Positions 34,127 to 44,245 of a stretch of DNA of 64,000 bases are shown here, one piece after another. Source of the DNA: Orychophragmus violaceus (Eukaryota > Streptophyta > Magnoliopsida > Brassicales > Brassicaceae). The stretch covers positions 93,493,507 to 93,557,506 of the forward strand of contig CM058238.1 of NCBI GenBank assembly GCA_030180135.1. The letters run 5' to 3'. A model generated the notes under the pieces. The model searched no databases. It worked only from the letters and a program-made list of their open reading frames with translations, and was not told the DNA's origin. Positions within the stretch are counted from its first letter, which is position 1, and every line of letters starts with the position of its first letter. Position numbers and translations under genes: made by a program.

Positions 34127-35665
34127 ATGGCTTCTAGGGATCCTGCGAGAGCGAGTACGAGTGCGGCGGCGGGGTCGTTTGGACCGCACCCGCCGTCTTC
34201 GTTAACCGTGGACTGTATCCAGCAATTGAGGGTGCTCTGCCGGATTCCAGCGGAGGTCGAAATCGTCATCCCTTCTTCGGCGGTATCCCCCGAAATGGTC
34301 ATAGAAGGCTAGTGCTGTGCCTCCTATACGTATTTCGAAAAATGTGGGCTTTTCTTTCCCATTCCTCGCCTCGTCTTCTTGGTGCTGGCCCAACTCCAGA
34401 TGGCTTTCTACCAGATGACGCCGAATTTCGTTCGGTACGTTATCGGACTCGGAGTTAGGGCTGCGGAGGAAGGGGTTGAATTCGGTCCTGAGGAGTTAAT
34501 GCGGGTTTGCTCGGTGAAGCAAGATTCCCGCTTTCCGGGGTCGTACCGTCTTTCTCCCCGGTTTGGGAGGATCCTGGACGGTCTCCCGCCGAGGGAAGAG
34601 TGGAGGGACCAATATTTTTTCTTTAGGACGACTCATCACTCGGTCGGAGAGTTTGATTGCTCGGTCGTTCCCTCGCGGTGGGCTTCCGACGTTGGTGAGG
34701 CTTTCTTACTGCTATTTTGGTTATTATTTCTTGTGTCAGTTTGATCTCTGACCTGCTTCGTTCTATATCGCAGAGTTCCCTGAATCGCTTGACCTTAATC
34801 CTGTCACGGAGGCCTTAATAGCCCGTTTGAGGAGAGGTTCCGTTAACTGAGACAGTTTCACGGCCGAGCGTGTACAGGCTGCCTTTAGGGTCAATCCAAG
34901 AGGGGTCCCACAGGGTCGGTCCCGGGCCTTTCGGGAGCAAGCCTTTCCTCCTGTACCTCGCAGGAATTCTCTGGGTCGAACCGTGCGACCTCCTCTTCGT
35001 ATATTTGAGCGGGCAAGAGAAGGTGAGTTTCTGTCCGTGACATTCGGCTCGTCATTATTTGGAAAGAGTCTAAAGACTTCTCCCCTTTTCATTCTACAGG
35101 TCGTCCTTCCTCGGGCGTGGGTTCGGATGTGCAGGCTGCGCAATGCCAGGCTGATCTGGATAAGGTTCTCGCCGACCGAGAGTTTGATGTTAAGATGGCA
35201 GCCCATGAGGCGAGAAAAGGGCTAAACGGTGAATATCTTAAGATTCTTGAGGGGATCGCAGCGAAAGAGAGCCGGAGGAAGGTCGCCGTGAGCGCTGAGA
35301 TGAGGCTCCAGGAGGCCTTGGCTAATATCGCGCTTATCGCCGAGTTCGCCTCTGGTGAAATTGACCTGACCAAGGAGGTGATGGATTTGGCCAAAAAGAA
35401 AAGATTGGCCACGGAGGAGATGGACGCTGCGGCGGTGTCGGACTTCAGTATCAGCAAGCTAAATTTGCCGGTGATGTCGGACGACTCCGTGATCCTTGCG
35501 CGCCCTTTAAGCCAGGCGGCTACTCGCCTTGATCAGTATGGGTCGAACCTCCCGACCGGAGTTAACTCGCGAGTTAGCGATGAGGTCGAGGGTCAACTAG
35601 AGGAGGACATGGCGACCGATGGTCAGACAGGGGATCGAGATGAGGCTTCCTCTCCTTCCAAGTAG
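34127..35665 (+). pseudogene. Antisense gene of the Tat element, Transposase_28-like, three exons, two stops
   Basis: Plus-strand gene antisense to the element's 3' region. Exon 1 34127-34694 starts in good context (ctcATGGCT). Intron 1 34695-34773 (gtgagg...tatcgcag), exon 2 34774-35022, intron 2 35023-35099 (gtgagt...attctacag), exon 3 35100-35665. Joined exons keep frame for 460 codons except two in-frame stops: TAG 34310-34312 and TGA 34848-34850. Exon 1 has the pattern I associate with the 'putative gypsy-type transposon' family (Pfam Transposase_28, PF04195): a FFPIPRLV-like motif, QMTPNFVRYV, FPGSYRLSPR and the aromatic run QYFFFR. Exon 3 is a charged, Ala/Glu/Lys-rich probable coiled coil with an acidic tail. 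Function of such antisense products is unknown. The introns are 79 and 77 bp and T-rich, typical of plant introns. Family assignment is from memory of motifs. Confidence 0.75.
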
Positions 35666-36300
35666 TTTTAGTCCTTTTTATCTGTTTCCGTCCGAGGGGG
35701 CTTTTTAATTCATACTTTTTGTTGCCCGATGGGGCTTTTAATTTCTTTTTCAGACTTTGGTTGCCCAAGGGGGCTTTAATTTTCTGTTCGAATTCGAGGA
35801 TATCGTGTCCTCTACCTTTTTTTTAAAAAATCTTTCATGCCTTAGCATAGACTTCATTGTTTTTATGCCTCAACATAAAATCTGAGCCATTGTGGCGATT
35901 CGAACCTTTCTAGAGGGACCGAGCAGATAACTTGTCGTGTTGCCTTAGAAGGTTCGTTGCGATCCCTTAAGTCAGTCGCATTTGAGCTCGAGCTCTTTGC
36001 CGAGAATGGTTTGGGGCGCGACTACTTCGTGATGTAAGGTTCAAGCTTAATCGCTGAATTGAAGAGAGAAGTATTAAGTATGAAAACGAATCGAAGTAAA
36101 CTTACAAAGATCCGATTTGGAGTACGTAGAGGTCGCATGCTTGATTAGCTGTCTTGACCTCGTTATTTTGCTTAAGGGGTGGGGCAGCCCCCCGATTCTT
36201 TTAATCCGTATGAGGCTTTGACAGAATTGTATATTTTTTGGAGAGATTATTCTGAATCTTTTTCTTTGGGACGATCATTTCAGTTCGTTCGAAGCGGGAG
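35666..36300 (-). other. Non-coding part of the Tat 3' region
   Basis: No coding signal. Three near-copies of a ccgNNggggcttttaatt word lie near 35692, 35728 and 35766. Confidence 0.5.
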
Positions 36301-36325
36301 GACCGTTCTAGGTCGCTTGTTTGAG

Positions 36326-36660
36326 GGGATAATTTCATATCACTTGGTCATAGAAGGGATAATTTCATATCGCTTTGAAGAGATAATTTATATCGTCTTG
36401 TTATCTGGAAGAGGCCATTTCAGGTCACTTGGGAAGGATAATTTCATATCGCTTTGACTTAGAAGAGATAATTTCATATCTTTCGTTTCGGGAAGGGATA
36501 ATTTCATATCACTTGTTTTGGGAGTGATGATTTCATATCACTTTGGTCTTTTGGGAGAGGCCATTTCAGGTCACTTGGGAAGGATAATTTCATATCGCTT
36601 TGTCTTAGAAGAGATAATTTCATATCACTTTGGTATTGGAGGAGATAATTTCATATCGAC
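36326..36660. repeat. Tandem repeats in the 3' region of the Tat element
   Basis: About ten copies of (g)ataatttcatatc[ga]ctttg-like motifs at 25-40 bp spacing, in part as a larger block of 146 bp (gaggccatttcaggtcac at 36411 and 36557). Tandem arrays in the 3' untranslated region are typical of Tat/Ogre elements. Confidence 0.85.
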
Positions 36661-36860
36661 GTAATGGCTCTAACAGGAAGAGATGTTTGATTAGAAGACT
36701 TATTTTGATTTCACAAAGATAAGCTAGTATGACATCGTCAGAAGTTGTCGAGCTCAGTGAGAGCTTTGTGTTTGGGGGGTGGCTGCGCTCGAAGTCGAGC
36801 TGCCTACGTACCCTTTTAGGGGATCAAGCCATTTCGTAGTTCGATTATGTTGATGTACTC

Positions 36861-39800
36861 CTAGTGGAAATACTTTTTGAGGTTGATGATGTTCCAAGGT
36901 CGTATTTCGGGCTTCTGGGTTTCCACCGACTTGAGTCGGTAGACCCCGTCCTTTACGATGTCGGTGACCTGGTAAGGACCTTCCCACTTCGCTCCTAATT
37001 TTCCAGCGTGTTCTTCCTTTTTATGGTCGAACACTTTCCGTAAGACGAGCTCTCCTACTTGAAACCTCCGAGTTTTTATTCGGGAATCATAGTAGCGAGC
37101 CGCGGCTTGTTGGTAATTCTGAAGTCGAGCTAATGCGAGGTTCCTTCTTTCGTCGGCGAGGTCGAGCTCGTCAGTTATCATCTTGTTGTTAAGTTCCTCT
37201 TGTCGCGGGCATTCTTCTTTGCGAATGCTTGACACGAGAATTTCAGTTGGTACTACCGCCTCGATTCCGTAAGCTAGCGAGAAGGGAGTCTCGCCAGTGG
37301 ATTTGCGGGGGGTAGTCCTGTAGGCCCAGAGTACGGCTGGGAGTTCGTCACTCCAGGTTGTTTTGCACTCGTTGAGCCTTTTCTTGAGGCCGTTCATAAT
37401 CGCTTTGTTAGCTGCTTCTGCTAGCCCGTTCCCTTGGGGGTAGTGTGGCGTTGAGTAAGTCAGCTTTATGTTCCAAGTTCTGCAGAACTCTTTGAACGTG
37501 TTTGATATGAACTGAGGTCCGTTATCCGTGACGATCTCGTGGGGTAGTCCATGTCTGCAAACGATGTTTCGCCAGACGAACTCCTTAACGTGAACGTCCT
37601 TAATTTTCTGGTATGACTCTGCTTCAATCCACTTGGTGAAGTAGTCTGTCATCACCAATAGATGTGTGGCTTTCTTTTTGCCAGATGGGACCAGCGGTCC
37701 AACGATGTCCATTCCCCACCGCATGAATGGGTACGGCGATGAGATAGAGGAGAGTTTCTCCGACGCTTGGTGGATAATTGGGGCATGCTTTTGGCATTTA
37801 TCGCACTTGTTGGAGAAAGATTCGCATTCGGTGGCCATTGTAGGCCAATAGTAGCCTTGCCTTTTGATTTGCACGGCCAATGCTCGTCCTCCGGAATGGC
37901 TTCCGCAGGATCCGTCATGTGTTTGTGTAATCACGGCTAGGGCTTGCTTTTTGTCAAGGCATTTAAGGTAAGGTCCGGAGAGGCTCCTTTTAAAGAGCTC
38001 TCCTTGTGTGACACAATACCTCGCACTTTGCATTTTAAGTTTCCGCGCCTCCCATTTGCCATCGGGAACTTCGCCGTTTGTGATGTATCGAATGATCGGA
38101 GTTCTCCAATCCTCGTCATCATTAGGCTCAGGTCCCTGACTAGTGGATGCGGTTTGAATTGGTCCGTCGGGGACGTTCGCGACGTATATGGTGTTTCTAG
38201 GATCAAGATCATCATCAATCTCGATGATGTCGCTATTAGTGTCTCCGGGACATTCTTTGCGTTTGACATCGTTTTCCACAGCGGGCCCGTCCTCTTTCAA
38301 GGACAGAGCTTTGAGAGCTATGTCGATGCTTGGTTTTTCTATCCCTTCAACTGGTATGATTCTTTTGAGGTTAGGATCTGATGTCGATGCTAATGCGGCT
38401 AGCGCATCGGCTGCAGTGTTTTCACCTCGTGGGATTCGTGTTAGATCGAAGAATTCGATCTGTTCGGCCAGTGTATGGACTACCCGTAGGTATGCTTCCA
38501 TTCGTTCGTCTTTGGCCTCGTAGTCGCCATGATATTGGCTTGTGACCAGTTGGGAATCGCTGAAGGCATTTACTTCTCGGGCTCCTATTGCTATCGCAAG
38601 TCTAAGCCCGGCTATCAGCGCTTCGTATTCTGCCTCATTATTAGATGCGGCGAAGCCCAATCTAAACGATTGTTCTAATACTTCACCCGTTGGGGAGACT
38701 AATTTTACTCCGACTCCGGACCCTTGTCTTGAGGAAGCTCCATCGACGTAGAGTTTCCATCTTTGAGCCGAAGTCGGGTCGAGTTCTATAGTCGGAGGGA
38801 GCTCGATTATGAAATCTGCCAGTACTTGTGCTTTTAGGCATGTTCGAGCTTTGTATTCGATGTCGTACTCGCTGAGTTCGATAGCCCATTTGACCAATCG
38901 ACCTGATTGGCTTGGACTGTGAAGGATGGTTCTCAGTGGCTGAGAGGTCATCACTATTATCGAGTGCGATTGAAAATACGGTCGGAGTTTCCGAGCCGAT
39001 GTTACTAGCGCCAAGGCGAGCTTTTCCATGGCGGGGTATCTGGTTTCAGCATCGATCAATGTCTTACTGATGTAATACACCGGCCGTTGTTCGTTTTGTT
39101 CTTCGCGAACCAGGACTCCACTTACTGCTGCCGTCGAGACAGCTAGGTAGAGATAAAGGGGTTCTCCTTCTACTGGTTTCGCCAGTATGGGTGGTTCGCT
39201 TAAGTAAGTTTTGAGCTGAGTGAATGCCTCTTCACACTTTTCGTCCCAAAGGAACTTTTTGTTTGCTTTGAGCAAGTGATAGAAGGGTAGACATTTATCA
39301 GTCAACCTCGAGATGAAGCGATTCAGAGCAGCTATTTTGCCGGTTAGGCGCTGGACTTCTCGCGTTGTTCTGAGAGATTTCATCTCTATGAACGTTGCGA
39401 TCTGTTTGGGGTTCGCTTCGATCCCCCTTTCGGTTACTAAGTAACCGAGGAACTCTCCTGAAGGGACCCCGAAGGTACATTTAGCTGGGTTGAGTTTCAT
39501 CCCGTACTTATTGAGAATGGTAAAGCAATCTTTTAGTTGGGGGATGTGATCCTCGTACCTAGAGGATTTTACCAGCATATCATCGATGTAGACCTCCATG
39601 GTTTTGCCTAGGAGTCCTGAGAACATTTTGTTGACGAGGCGCTGGTAAGTTGCTCCTGCGTTTTTCAGTCCGAAGGGCATGACTTTGTAGCAGTACGTGC
39701 CTCGATCAGTTATGAACGAGGTCTTTTCTTGGTCTTCAGGGTTCATCAATATTTGATTGTACCCTGAGAACGCGTCCATAAAGGATAGCAGCTGATGTCC

Positions 39801-40301
39801 AGCGGTGGCCTCGACCAGTTGGTCGATGTGCGGGAGTGGGAAGCTGTCCTATGGACATGCTTTGTTGAGATCCGTGAAGTCTACGCAGACCCTCCACTTT
39901 CCGTTCTTTTTCTTAACCACCACGGGGTTTGCGAGCCAGTCGGGGTACTTGACCTCTCTGATCGATCCGATTTTTAATAACCGATCGACCTCGTCATTGA
40001 CGGCTTTGGCCCGTTCAGGGCCTAGTTTTCGACGTTTCTGTCTTACCGGTTTGTAGGTCGGGTCGACATTCAGCTCGTGGCTGGTTACGTCGATGTTTAT
40101 CCCTTTCATGTCTGCTGAAGACCAGGCGAAGGAGTCGACGTTCTTTTTGAGAAAAGAGACCAGTTCGTTCTTGACTGGCTCTGATAGGTTGATTCCTATG
40201 CCAACGAGTCTTTCGGGATGAGCCTCGTCTATGCAGACCTGATTCGTGAGGTCCTTTGGGGGTCCTATTTGACTGGGGTCGTTCGACCTTTTGGTCTGCA
40301 T
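36861..40301 (-). pseudogene. Tat pol: RT, RNase H, second RNase H, integrase (one nonsense codon)
   Basis: In one frame from ~40301 down to 36861, broken only by TAG at 39849-39851, which sits in the RT motif between NKACP and DSFPLP. RT has FMDAFSGYNQI and the catalytic YIDDML (residues 64-69 counted from the ATG at 39779). A gypsy RNase H follows (LYLYLAVS, PVYYISKTL, ADFIIELP). A second RNase H has the archaeal/plant-type acid pattern LYVDGASS, NNEAEYEAL, FSDSQLV and ADALAALA. The integrase has a zinc finger (CDKCQKHAP), D (GMDIVGPL), D (VTDNGPQF) and E (GLAEAANKAI), ending in a GPYQV-type C-terminal fold without chromodomain. The dual RNase H is the signature of the Tat lineage. The frame is the same as the end of gag-pro, from which it is separated by one UAG. 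Confidence 0.94.
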
Positions 40302-40331
40302 GGTGGCGAGCTCGTCCTCTTTCTGTAATTG

Positions 40332-40334
40332 CTA
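40332..40334 (-). promoter_or_regulatory. Candidate readthrough stop codon between gag-pro and pol
   Basis: Minus strand reads gcg TAG CAA TTA cag. gag-pro upstream and pol downstream are in the same frame. UAG-CAA-UUA is an exact match to the tobamovirus leaky-stop context UAG-CARYYA. Readthrough would yield Gag-Pro-Pol at a low ratio to Gag-Pro. Confidence 0.7.
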
Positions 40335-40964
40335 CGCAGGGGATTTCTCGATCTGTTTGAATCTGTTCATGTAGCAATGGCGGGAAATCTTTTGACTTCC
40401 GTGAATGGTTTTGATCCCTTTGGGTGTCGGGAACTTTACGCATTGGTGGTAGGTCGATGGTACCGCTTTCATGTCGTATATCCATGGTCGACCTAGGATT
40501 GCGTTATAGGGAGCTGGCCGATCTACTATGACGAACTCTGTCATTCTCCGAACTCCTCCAGCGATTACTGGGGCGAAGACAGAGCCCATCGAGTATGTCG
40601 TTTCGCCAGAAAACCTACTAGTGGCGTCTTTTCTTCTACAACCTCGGAATCGTTGAAGTCCATCTTTTTGAACGCGTCGTAAAAGAGGACATCTACCGAA
40701 CTTCCTGTGTCAATCATTATCCTTGAGAGTTCGACATCTCCCACTACTAGAAAAACGAGGAGAGCGTCGTCGTGTGGTTTGTCGAGATTACTTGTCTCGC
40801 TCTCGTGGAAAATGATCTCGTGGTCTGGACCCAACATTGGGGTCTTTCCCCTTCTGTCGGTCTCGACTCTTCTTTGAAGAGTTTTGATCGAATTGACCGA
40901 GTCGCGGCAAAGCTTGGAGCCACCTAAGATGAAGTCGATTCGTTTAGAGGGTATAGCCCGTACA

Positions 40965-40981
40965 CCCCCCCCCCCCCCCCC
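40965..40981. repeat. Homopolymer of 17 C (G on the coding strand)
   Basis: Lies inside gag and keeps the frame open. The breakpoint of the 3.25-kb duplication is 15 bp away. Confidence 0.9.
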
Positions 40982-43164
40982 GCAGAGACGAGGGAGATTG
41001 ATTCTTGAGCGTAAACTTTTGGCAGGAGCCGGAGGCGGGGATAGTGCCGAACCTCCCGGAGTACCGCTCAGGTTAAGCTCGCCGAGGATGAACTCGATTC
41101 GCTTCCGCGACCCTTGAGGGAGTGTTTCGGGTGATTCCGGCTCCTTTGACCTTTCCCGTTTGTTTTGAGAGTGCTTTTTAGAGTTCAACTCCTTGGTCTG
41201 TTTATTTTCCTTTTTGTCGGACAGAGTTTCCTCCTCGACCTCAGAATCTTTTTTGCTTTCGGACTCTTGTTTTTGAGCCTCTGCTTTAGCTCGAGTATAG
41301 CAGTCCTCGGTCGAGTGTCCTCTCTTATTGTGGAAATCACAGAATTTTTCCTTGTCGAACTCGAATTTCTTCGAGCTTTTTGGGCTCTCGACTGCGTTGA
41401 CGTTCCCTGACTTACGGGAATCCTTTTTCGAGTTTGAATTCTGTGGACCCGATGGGTTCCTTTCTTTCCGGCGTTTTTCCCTGAGGGCCTTGGTTTCGTC
41501 CTCAAGGCGAGCAAAGGCCGATGCGCGATGGAGGGCGTCATCGAGCGTTTGGGGTTCGCGGACTGATATTTCCTCGCGGAATCTGGTTGAGAACCATAGT
41601 CCTCGTCTTAACGCTTCTATAGCTACCTCATCTCGTGGGTTCGCGATTTTGGATTTTATTTCATTGAATCGGTCGATGTACGAGCGAAGTGTTTCGTCGG
41701 GTTTTTGAGAGACGCCAAATAAGGCTGCCTCAGTAGTCTTTTCCTCGATGAAAACGGAGTATTGTTTGAGGAAAGCCGTCATGAACTGGGTGAAGTTTTC
41801 AATGGACCTTTCTTCCAGTCCGGCAAACCATTCTAGGGCAGAACCTGATAGGTTTTCCGCGAAGAGCCTGCAGAAGGCTGGCTCCCTCTCCTCATCGGTA
41901 AGGTACACCCTTGCCATCGCTAGTCGGAATGCCCTGATGTGGGCTTTCGGGTCCGATTTCCCAGAGAATTCTGGAAACTTAGTTTTCTTGATCTCTCGGA
42001 TTCTTGCAAACGCAATCCGATCTGTGAACGGCGTTTGTTGTGTTTCTTCGATCACTCGATCGATGTCAGGAGCCGCGCTCGTCGCCATGGGAACTTTCGA
42101 GCTCAGACTGTTAAACTGGGCTTTAGCCTGTTCAATGTATTGTCTAAGCATATCGTGTTCATCGCCCTCTGCGGGTGCGAACTGGACTTTTGCCTGTCCT
42201 GACGTTTGTTCCGGAAAAATGGGGTCGAGGAGATCGATCGTTGGGATCAACCTCGTCTGATCGACCTGTGGCGTTCGGAACTGAACTGAGTTTGATCCAT
42301 TAAGGAGTCCCGAGCTCGAGGCGAAGGCAGAACCTCCTAGTTGCCTCGGTCGGGGGTTAGAGTTACTCGGGAAAGGTGGTGGCCCGGGTAATGGTCGGTT
42401 CCTTGATCCGGTTGGATCTGTGACCATTGAACTCGAACCAAATGGGGTCGGTACCGCGATAGGGGTCATTGTAGGGCGGAAGCCGCTATTTGACGTATTA
42501 CTGAAATGTCCCGACGTTCCCGGAGGAGTTACTACTTGGGAGAAGTCCAAGCGAGTACACGGTGGAGGACTTATGGGAGTTCGCGTTTGTCTGCCCCCTT
42601 GGCTCTGACTGGCGAGCTCTTCAAGACGGGCGTTCAGGCGCCGCTCTTGTTCTTCGAGCTGCGCTGCCAGGGAACGGTTTGCGACCTCTTGGGCCCTTGC
42701 GCTTGCCTCGTTGTTTCTCGTTCGATCTACTAACATGCTTAACATCGAACGGATCTCGGCAAGATCGCTTGGTCCTTGTCTCTGTGGAGTGGAAGGTAGT
42801 GGTGAATTGGGTCTGGTTACTCCAGATCCTCCTCCCGGGGTGGGTATTGAGTCGTTTCTCATCCACACCCAGTTTCTGCTCGGATCATTAGTTCCTGACA
42901 AAACATTTGTCGGAGTCTGGCTTGTCGCGATTGTTTGAGCGACGGAACCGGCTGGTGCCGAGGTCGTGGAGACTGAGGCGGAAATCGTCAACACGCCGTC
43001 GGTCTGACCCATGTTCCTTACCACGGTAGTGTTCTGAGGAACGTTGTCGACCGTTTGAGGGCGGTCAACCGGTGGTGTGGCGCTGGGAGAGCCAGTTTGG
43101 TCGGGATTCATCTCGATCTATCGGATCTAGGATCTGATTCTTAAGATAGGAAAGGCTATAGAAT

Positions 43165-43183
43165 GTCCCCACAGTCGGCGCCA
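43165..43183 (-). other. Primer-binding site of the Tat element
   Basis: Minus strand TGGCGCCGACTGTGGGGAC, two bases inside the LTR. The first eight bases match the tRNA-Asp-type site common in Tat/Athila elements; the rest does not match perfectly. Confidence 0.75.
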
Positions 43184-43185
43184 AA

Positions 43186-43724
43186 TGTGAGATCCGGGAT
43201 TCACACTAAGAATTTGTATTCGTGGATTTGGACTTTTGGATATAGAAATGGTATAGTTTCCTATGAATCAAAGACTTTATTGAGATTGATCGTCGAGATA
43301 GAACAAACACAGTCGAAAAGAGAGTACAAAGTATGGAATCAAGTTATCTAGTCGAAGTGTTCTTAGCCTAGGTTGGAATTGTCTTTGATGAGCCGCCACT
43401 TCTTCCTTTAAATAGTCTCCACTCTCATCTCTTCGTCCTGATACTTCGGCCTCGTCGTTGTAACGATTTCTGAGATTCGTGCGGATCAGTTGAACTGACG
43501 AAGACCGAGTTGCTCTATCTCCACGTCATCCTCAGCCGAGCTCGAGCTCGATCGTCTCCGGCTTCGGCGTCGTTTGGGCCTCTCCAAGGCGCTTGCTTCG
43601 CTTGGGCCCAACAAGAGAGTTGACTCTCCCGTCTATCTTTGATTCTGGAATGGGCTCGTAATTACGGGCCTTTGTCTTGTCTGTTAATGGGCCGGATTTC
43701 CTAGAGGGAAGTCCAGTACCAACA
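43186..43724 (-). mobile_element. 5' LTR of the Tat element
   Basis: 539 bp, same ends as 33038-33576, followed by ccatgaccc of the satellite. Confidence 0.95.
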
Positions 43725-44245
43725 CCATGACCCGAAAAAAATTGACTCGAGTTTTTTTGAAACTATCAAGACCCAAACCTCTCAAATGGATAACAAAGAG
43801 GTCTGGTGAAGAAATTGGTGGAAAAAACAATGACGGGATAGGATAAATTGATCCTATCCACCAGGAGAAGGATCCCAAGGCCAAAATGCAAGTTTCCATG
43901 ACCCGGAAAAAATTGGGTCGAGTTTTTTTGAAACTACCACGACCAACACCCCTAAAATAGGATATAAAAGAAGTTTGGTGAAGAAATTGGTGGAAAAAAC
44001 TGACCCGAAAAACCCCTCCTATGCACCGTGGGAAGGTTACGGCTAGCCGAGAACCAAGGGTCCATGACCCAAAAAAATTGGCTCGAGTTTTTTTGAAACT
44101 ATCACGACCCAAACACTCAAATGGATATAAAAAAGGTACGGTGAAGAAATTGGTGAGAAAAAATCACTCAAACTAAAGTTTTGGCCGTAAAGGCGAAAAT
44201 TATCGATCGCGAACAAGTCTCGGTCAAAAGTACAAAAATCTTTGA
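43725..44245. repeat. IGS-like satellite, block 4 (part of the duplicated segment)
   Basis: Satellite flank of the Tat element, the same as 46977-47498 apart from about three changes. It ends at aatctttga where gag sequence of the duplicate begins. Confidence 0.92.

Larger units (their letters stand above)
40332..43111 (-). pseudogene. Tat gag-protease (one frameshift)
   Basis: Starts at the ATG at 43111, 53 bp after the primer site. The first 350 residues are Ser/Thr/Pro-rich and disordered-looking. The gag domain follows (FPEFSGKSDPKAHIRAF, LEWFAGLEERSI, LRSYIDRFNEIKSKI). There is a Lys/Glu/Ser-rich charged region with a CHHC-type finger (CDFHNKRGHSTEDC) in place of a standard CCHC knuckle. 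A glycine run is encoded by the 17-base homopolymer at 40965-40981. The aspartic protease motif is DTGSSVDVLF. A one-base loss in a T run (40610-40613 on the plus strand) shifts the frame just after PLVGF; protease residues up to the UAG at 40332 are in the restored frame (ILGRPWIYDMKA). Confidence 0.92.
33038..43724 (-). mobile_element. Ty3/gypsy Tat-lineage retrotransposon, near-intact, with antisense gene
   Basis: 10,687 bp on the minus strand: 5' LTR 43186-43724, primer site 43165-43183, gag-pro 43111 to 40332, pol 40301 to 36861, a 3.3-kb 3' region with tandem repeats and a plus-strand gene, polypurine tract, 3' LTR 33038-33576. A second, archaeal-type RNase H domain between RNase H and integrase marks the Tat lineage. 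Damage seen: one frameshift at 40610-40613 and one nonsense codon at 39849-39851. Confidence 0.95.

Noticed and set aside
41748..42260. 170-codon plus-strand frame within the Tat gag, repeated at 45000-45512
   Set aside because: It mirrors the well-supported gag frame on the other strand, is identical in the duplicate only because of recent duplication, and has no splice or promoter signal.
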